From NCBI RefSeq assembly GCF_001419745.1, contig NZ_LIRJ01000209.1:1-40436 (forward strand): a DNA stretch of 40,436 nt, read 5' to 3'. Shown piece by piece: positions 38,034 to 40,436 of the stretch. A program made the translations under genes and the position numbers. Position 1 is the first letter of the stretch. Each line of letters opens with the position of its first letter. This DNA comes from Streptomyces silaceus (lineage in GTDB: Bacteria > Actinomycetota > Actinomycetes > Streptomycetales > Streptomycetaceae). The notes beneath the pieces are model-generated. The model did no database searches. It saw nothing but the letters and a program-made list of their open reading frames with translations, and was not told where the DNA came from.

Positions 38034-39890
38034 TCAGCGCGGGTACAACTGGCTCTTCGGGACGATCTGCTGCTCCTGACCGGGGCTGGACCACAGCAGC
38101 TTCAGGTGTGCCTCACCGGTCCGTTCCGCGTACTCGACCTTGATGGAGTGCCGCTTCCCCGCGGTGAGGGCGACCTGTGCCTTGTCGAGTCGCGGCTCGT
38201 GCGGCGACCAGGAGTCGATGACCAGCTTGCCGTCGATCCAGACGCGGGCCATGTCGTCGGAGACGGTCGTCAGGGTGTACGTCTCCGAGCGGCGCGGCTC
38301 GATGGAGCCCGTCCAGCGGATGCTGAAGTCGTCCGCCGGGATCGAGGCGGCCGGGGAGCCGCTGTACTTCCAGGCGTGGTTGAGGGTGGGGTCGGTGCGG
38401 GTGACCTTCGGGGCGCCTTCGAGCTTCGCGTTGTCGAAGATCTCCTGCTTGAGCCCCTTGCCCTTGCCGGGGCGTGCGGTCGGGCCCGGGTCGACCTTCA
38501 GCTCGATCACGGTCGCCGTGTCGTTGGTGGCGGCGCCCGACGGGGTGAGGTCGTAGCCGTCGCCGGACGCGGCGACCGCCACCTTCTGGTCGCTGCCGAG
38601 CACCCTGGCGCCCTTCACCGCGAAGTCCGTACGGGCCTTCAGGTGCAGGGAGCCGCCGGCGGACGGCCACTGCGTGACGGCCGCGTAGAGCTTGTCGCCC
38701 TTGCGGCTCACGTGGCCCCAGCCGGGCTCCTCGACGAGGCCGCCGTAGCGGGCGCCGAAGACCGCCTCGCCCTGGCCGGCCGTGCGCAGCCAGTCGCCCA
38801 TCTGCCGGAGGCGGTCGACGGAGGGCTGCGGGACGCGGCCGCGGGCGTCGGGGCCGACGTTCAGGAGGTAGTTGCCGCTGCGGGAGGTGGTGGAGAGGAG
38901 GTTGCGGGTCAGGGTCTGGGCGGACTTCCAGCCCTGGTCGTAACGGGCGTACCCCCAGTGGCCGTTGAGGGTCATGCACGACTCCCAGAGCTGGCCGTCG
39001 ACGGGGGCGCCGGGGATCTCCTGCTCGGGAGTGCCGTAGTCGCCGTCGACCACGCGGCGCTTGCCGACGCGGTTGTTGATGACGAGGTCGGGGTTCAGAC
39101 CGCGCAGGTAGGCCTCGAGCCTCTCGCCGTCCTTCGACGTCCAGGGGTTGTGGGGGTTGTCGGTGTCCCACTCGCCGTCGAACCAGAGCAGCGCCGGGTC
39201 GTAGTTGTCGACCAGCTCCTTGAGCTGGGCGTACATGCGCTTCTCGTACCGGGGGAAGGTCGCCGGGTCGGGGAAGTCCTTGTCGTGCCAGTCCCAGATC
39301 GAGTAGTAGAAGCCGAGCTTGATGCCGGCGTCGTCGGAGGCCTGCTTCAGCTCCGCGAGGATGTCGCGGTTCTTGTCGAAGGAGGAGTGGTCGCGCAGGT
39401 TCCAGTCGTTCACCTTCGTCGGCCACATCGCGTAGCCCTCGTGGTGCTTGGACGTGATGACGATGTAGCGCATCCCGGCGTCCTTGGCCGCCTTGACGAC
39501 GGCCTTCGCGTCGAAGTCGGCGGGGTTGAAGGACTGCGCCTGCTTCTCGTACGCGTCCATGGGGATGTCGCACTGCCGCTTGATCCACTCGGCGTCGCGG
39601 CAGACGGTGCCGTCGGGGCGCTTGTACTCGCCCTCCAGGTTCGAGTAGGCGCCGAAGTGGATGAACATCCCGAACCGGTCCTGGCGGAACCAGTTGGTGC
39701 GGTCGGCGGTGAAGGGGTCGTCGGAGGCGTGATCCGTGCCGGGGCCTGCGGCCGGCTCGGACCTGCTCGGCTCGGACGTGTTGTGCCGTTCGGGTCGGGG
39801 TGCGGCTTCGTCCGCCGTGGCGGAGGAGACGGTGGCGCCCGCGAGGGTCGCGGCGAGGAGCAGGGCGATTCCAGTGGCTCTGTGGCGCAT
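38034..39890 (-). CDS. Secreted alpha-L-fucosidase, GH29, with C-terminal PA14 domain
   Basis: A 618-residue extracellular glycoside hydrolase. The signal peptide covers about residues 1-26 (ALLLAATLAGATVSSATA). The GH29 barrel spans about 60-400: FGMFIHFGAYS, SKHHEGYAMW (149-155 region) and LLWFDGEWD, where Asp238 is the retaining nucleophile. The PA14-like lectin domain lies about 480-618 (IRWTGSIEPRRSETYTL, ARVWIDGKLVID). It should release fucose from glycans outside the cell. GGGAG lies 7 nt before the ATG, and a strong promoter and palindrome lie upstream. Confidence 0.93.
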   Translation of the reverse strand: MRHRATGIALLLAATLAGATVSSATADEAAPRPERHNTSEPSRSEPAAGPGTDHASDDPFTADRTNWFRQDRFGMFIHFGAYSNLEGEYKRPDGTVCRDAEWIKRQCDIPMDAYEKQAQSFNPADFDAKAVVKAAKDAGMRYIVITSKHHEGYAMWPTKVNDWNLRDHSSFDKNRDILAELKQASDDAGIKLGFYYSIWDWHDKDFPDPATFPRYEKRMYAQLKELVDNYDPALLWFDGEWDTDNPHNPWTSKDGERLEAYLRGLNPDLVINNRVGKRRVVDGDYGTPEQEIPGAPVDGQLWESCMTLNGHWGYARYDQGWKSAQTLTRNLLSTTSRSGNYLLNVGPDARGRVPQPSVDRLRQMGDWLRTAGQGEAVFGARYGGLVEEPGWGHVSRKGDKLYAAVTQWPSAGGSLHLKARTDFAVKGARVLGSDQKVAVAASGDGYDLTPSGAATNDTATVIELKVDPGPTARPGKGKGLKQEIFDNAKLEGAPKVTRTDPTLNHAWKYSGSPAASIPADDFSIRWTGSIEPRRSETYTLTTVSDDMARVWIDGKLVIDSWSPHEPRLDKAQVALTAGKRHSIKVEYAERTGEAHLKLLWSSPGQEQQIVPKSQLYPR

Positions 39891-39932
39891 GGGGCGGCTC
39901 CCGGGGTTCCCTGGATTGGGGGGTCGCTCGGG

Positions 39933-39961
39933 AACGTAGGGATGAATACATCGGATGTCAA
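39933..39961 (-). promoter_or_regulatory. Promoter of the fucosidase gene with overlapping palindrome
   Basis: TTGACA (39961-39956) and TACGTT (39938-39933) are 17 bp apart on the - strand, close to a vegetative sigma consensus. The 5' leader would be about 36 nt. ACATC-C-GATGT overlaps the -35, a likely repressor site for a sugar-responsive regulator. Confidence 0.7.
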
Positions 39962-39978
39962 TGGGGGTCGGGGAGGGT

Positions 39979-40003
39979 AACTGGCGCGTCGATGGCGCCA
40001 GTT
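39979..40003 (-). terminator. Hairpin terminator after the maleylpyruvate isomerase-like gene
   Basis: AACTGGCGC and GCGCCAGTT form a perfect 9-bp stem with a 7-nt loop, 43 bp past the stop. No T-run follows. Confidence 0.6.
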
Positions 40004-40045
40004 GAAGGCGCGGTTCGAGCCAGGGGTCCGATGAATAGAGGGTGG

Positions 40046-40436
40046 TTACAGCACCGTGTGCGTCAGCCAGTGCGTCAGGAGTGCGGCGTCGCCCGTCACC
40101 GTGACCCGGTGGTCCTCCGGCGGGATGCGGCGGGACAGCAGGAGCATCAGGTCGGTCACCTCGCCCGAGACGACCACGTCGACGTGGGTCTGGGTGCGGG
40201 TGCGGGCGTGGGTCTGGGTGCGGGTGTTGGTGTTGGCCCGGCTCCGTTCCCAGCGGGGGCCTTCCGGGGTTCTGATGATCAGCCACCCCGGGGACGGGTC
40301 CCGTCGGCCCGGCACGAGCCCGATCCGCTCGCCTTCGCCGCGCAGTTCCGCGACCTTGGGCCGGAGCGCGGCGAAGGCGGGCGTGGCCAGGAGGGTGAGG
40401 TTCTCGGTGATCACCTCGGCCGCGAGGTCGGCGGCG
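40046..40436 (-). CDS. Maleylpyruvate isomerase-family protein, C-terminal part
   Basis: The frame is open to the window edge, so this is the C-terminal part of a longer protein. GTG at 40414 is probably internal. ENLTLLATPAFAALRPKVAE and the later VVSGEVTDLMLLLSRRI, then VTVTGDAALL, match the C-terminal domain of actinobacterial mycothiol-dependent maleylpyruvate isomerase-like proteins. A repeat-coded insertion (TRTQTHARTRTQTH) lies between these two segments. The enzymatic substrate is unknown; many family members are named only by homology. Confidence 0.75.
   Translation of the reverse strand, partial: AADLAAEVITENLTLLATPAFAALRPKVAELRGEGERIGLVPGRRDPSPGWLIIRTPEGPRWERSRANTNTRTQTHARTRTQTHVDVVVSGEVTDLMLLLSRRIPPEDHRVTVTGDAALLTHWLTHTVL
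40184..40238. repeat. 24-bp tandem repeat inside the maleylpyruvate isomerase-like gene
   Basis: GTGGGTCTGGGTGCGGGTG occurs at 40184-40202 and 40208-40226 with a 24-bp period, then a degenerate GTTGGTGTTGG. The period is 8 codons, so it keeps the reading frame and encodes a Thr/Arg/Gln/His-rich loop. Confidence 0.7.

Noticed and set aside
1..40436. tRNA, rRNA, CRISPR, integrase, insertion sequence or attachment sites
   Set aside because: None seen by reading; the cluster edges show no terminal repeats or mobility genes.

Overview
The window is high-GC actinobacterial DNA with densely packed genes, strong third-position GC, GTG starts, ATGA/GTGA stop-start overlaps and several leaderless-type promoters. 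These features, with XRE/DUF397 pairs and Methyltransf_19 (DUF574), point to Streptomyces. The core, about 5.8 to 17.7 kb, is a complete puromycin biosynthesis and self-resistance cluster. The acetyltransferase at 8559-9161 is nearly the puromycin N-acetyltransferase (PAC) of S. alboniger as I remember it, with about a dozen differences and one extra residue. The host is therefore probably S. alboniger or a close relative that makes puromycin.

Layout. (1) 1-4902: a small sugar/cell-surface locus with the 3' end of a family 2 glycosyltransferase, a DUF2064 protein and a methyltransferase on the + strand. Converging on them from the other strand are a membrane protein and a membrane molybdopterin oxidoreductase. 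A GT-C-like integral membrane protein diverges from the oxidoreductase. (2) 4938-5624: a pentapeptide-repeat protein divergent from pur8. (3) 5845-17683: pur8 (+), then on the - strand, in transcription order, napH, pur7, pur10, pur6, pur4, pur5, pur3, pac and dmpM. (4) 17970-22861: a LysR regulator, an HxlR regulator divergent from an aminotransferase and C39-like protein pair, and an FAD monooxygenase. (5) 23019-31830: a secreted VWA protein and membrane partner, a histidine phosphatase, an LLM oxidoreductase, a hypothetical protein, a thioesterase, secreted endonuclease I, an aldo/keto reductase with a divergent HTH protein, and a DUF574 methyltransferase. (6) 31860-37839: a sarcosine/dimethylglycine-type methyltransferase, a divergent HxlR and MFS pair, an ATP-binding / XRE / DUF397 regulatory set, and a ProP-like transporter. 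(7) 38034-40436: a secreted GH29 alpha-L-fucosidase with a clear promoter, and a partial maleylpyruvate isomerase-like protein.

How the pur genes work together (established pathway proposal plus the motifs seen here). Pur10 oxidises the 3' position of ATP and Pur7 removes pyrophosphate. Pur4 transaminates to 3'-amino-3'-deoxyAMP and Pur3 removes the phosphate. Pur6 is the remaining candidate for joining tyrosine. Pac N-acetylates the intermediates so they stay inactive, Pur5 dimethylates N6, and DmpM O-methylates the tyrosine. Pur8 exports N-acetylpuromycin and secreted NapH removes the acetyl group outside the cell.

The most notable observation is that Pur6, which resembles no amide synthetase I know, carries what looks like a gingipain/caspase-type (clan CD) His-Cys core followed by a four-cysteine zinc knuckle. 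That would suggest amide formation by a cysteine-protease-like acyl transferase. Other items include perfect hairpins in two pur intercistronic gaps, a triplicated element upstream of pur8, a TTA codon in the XRE regulator, and a recurring -10 plus 6 nt leaderless promoter pattern. I found no tRNA, rRNA, CRISPR, IS element or integrase.
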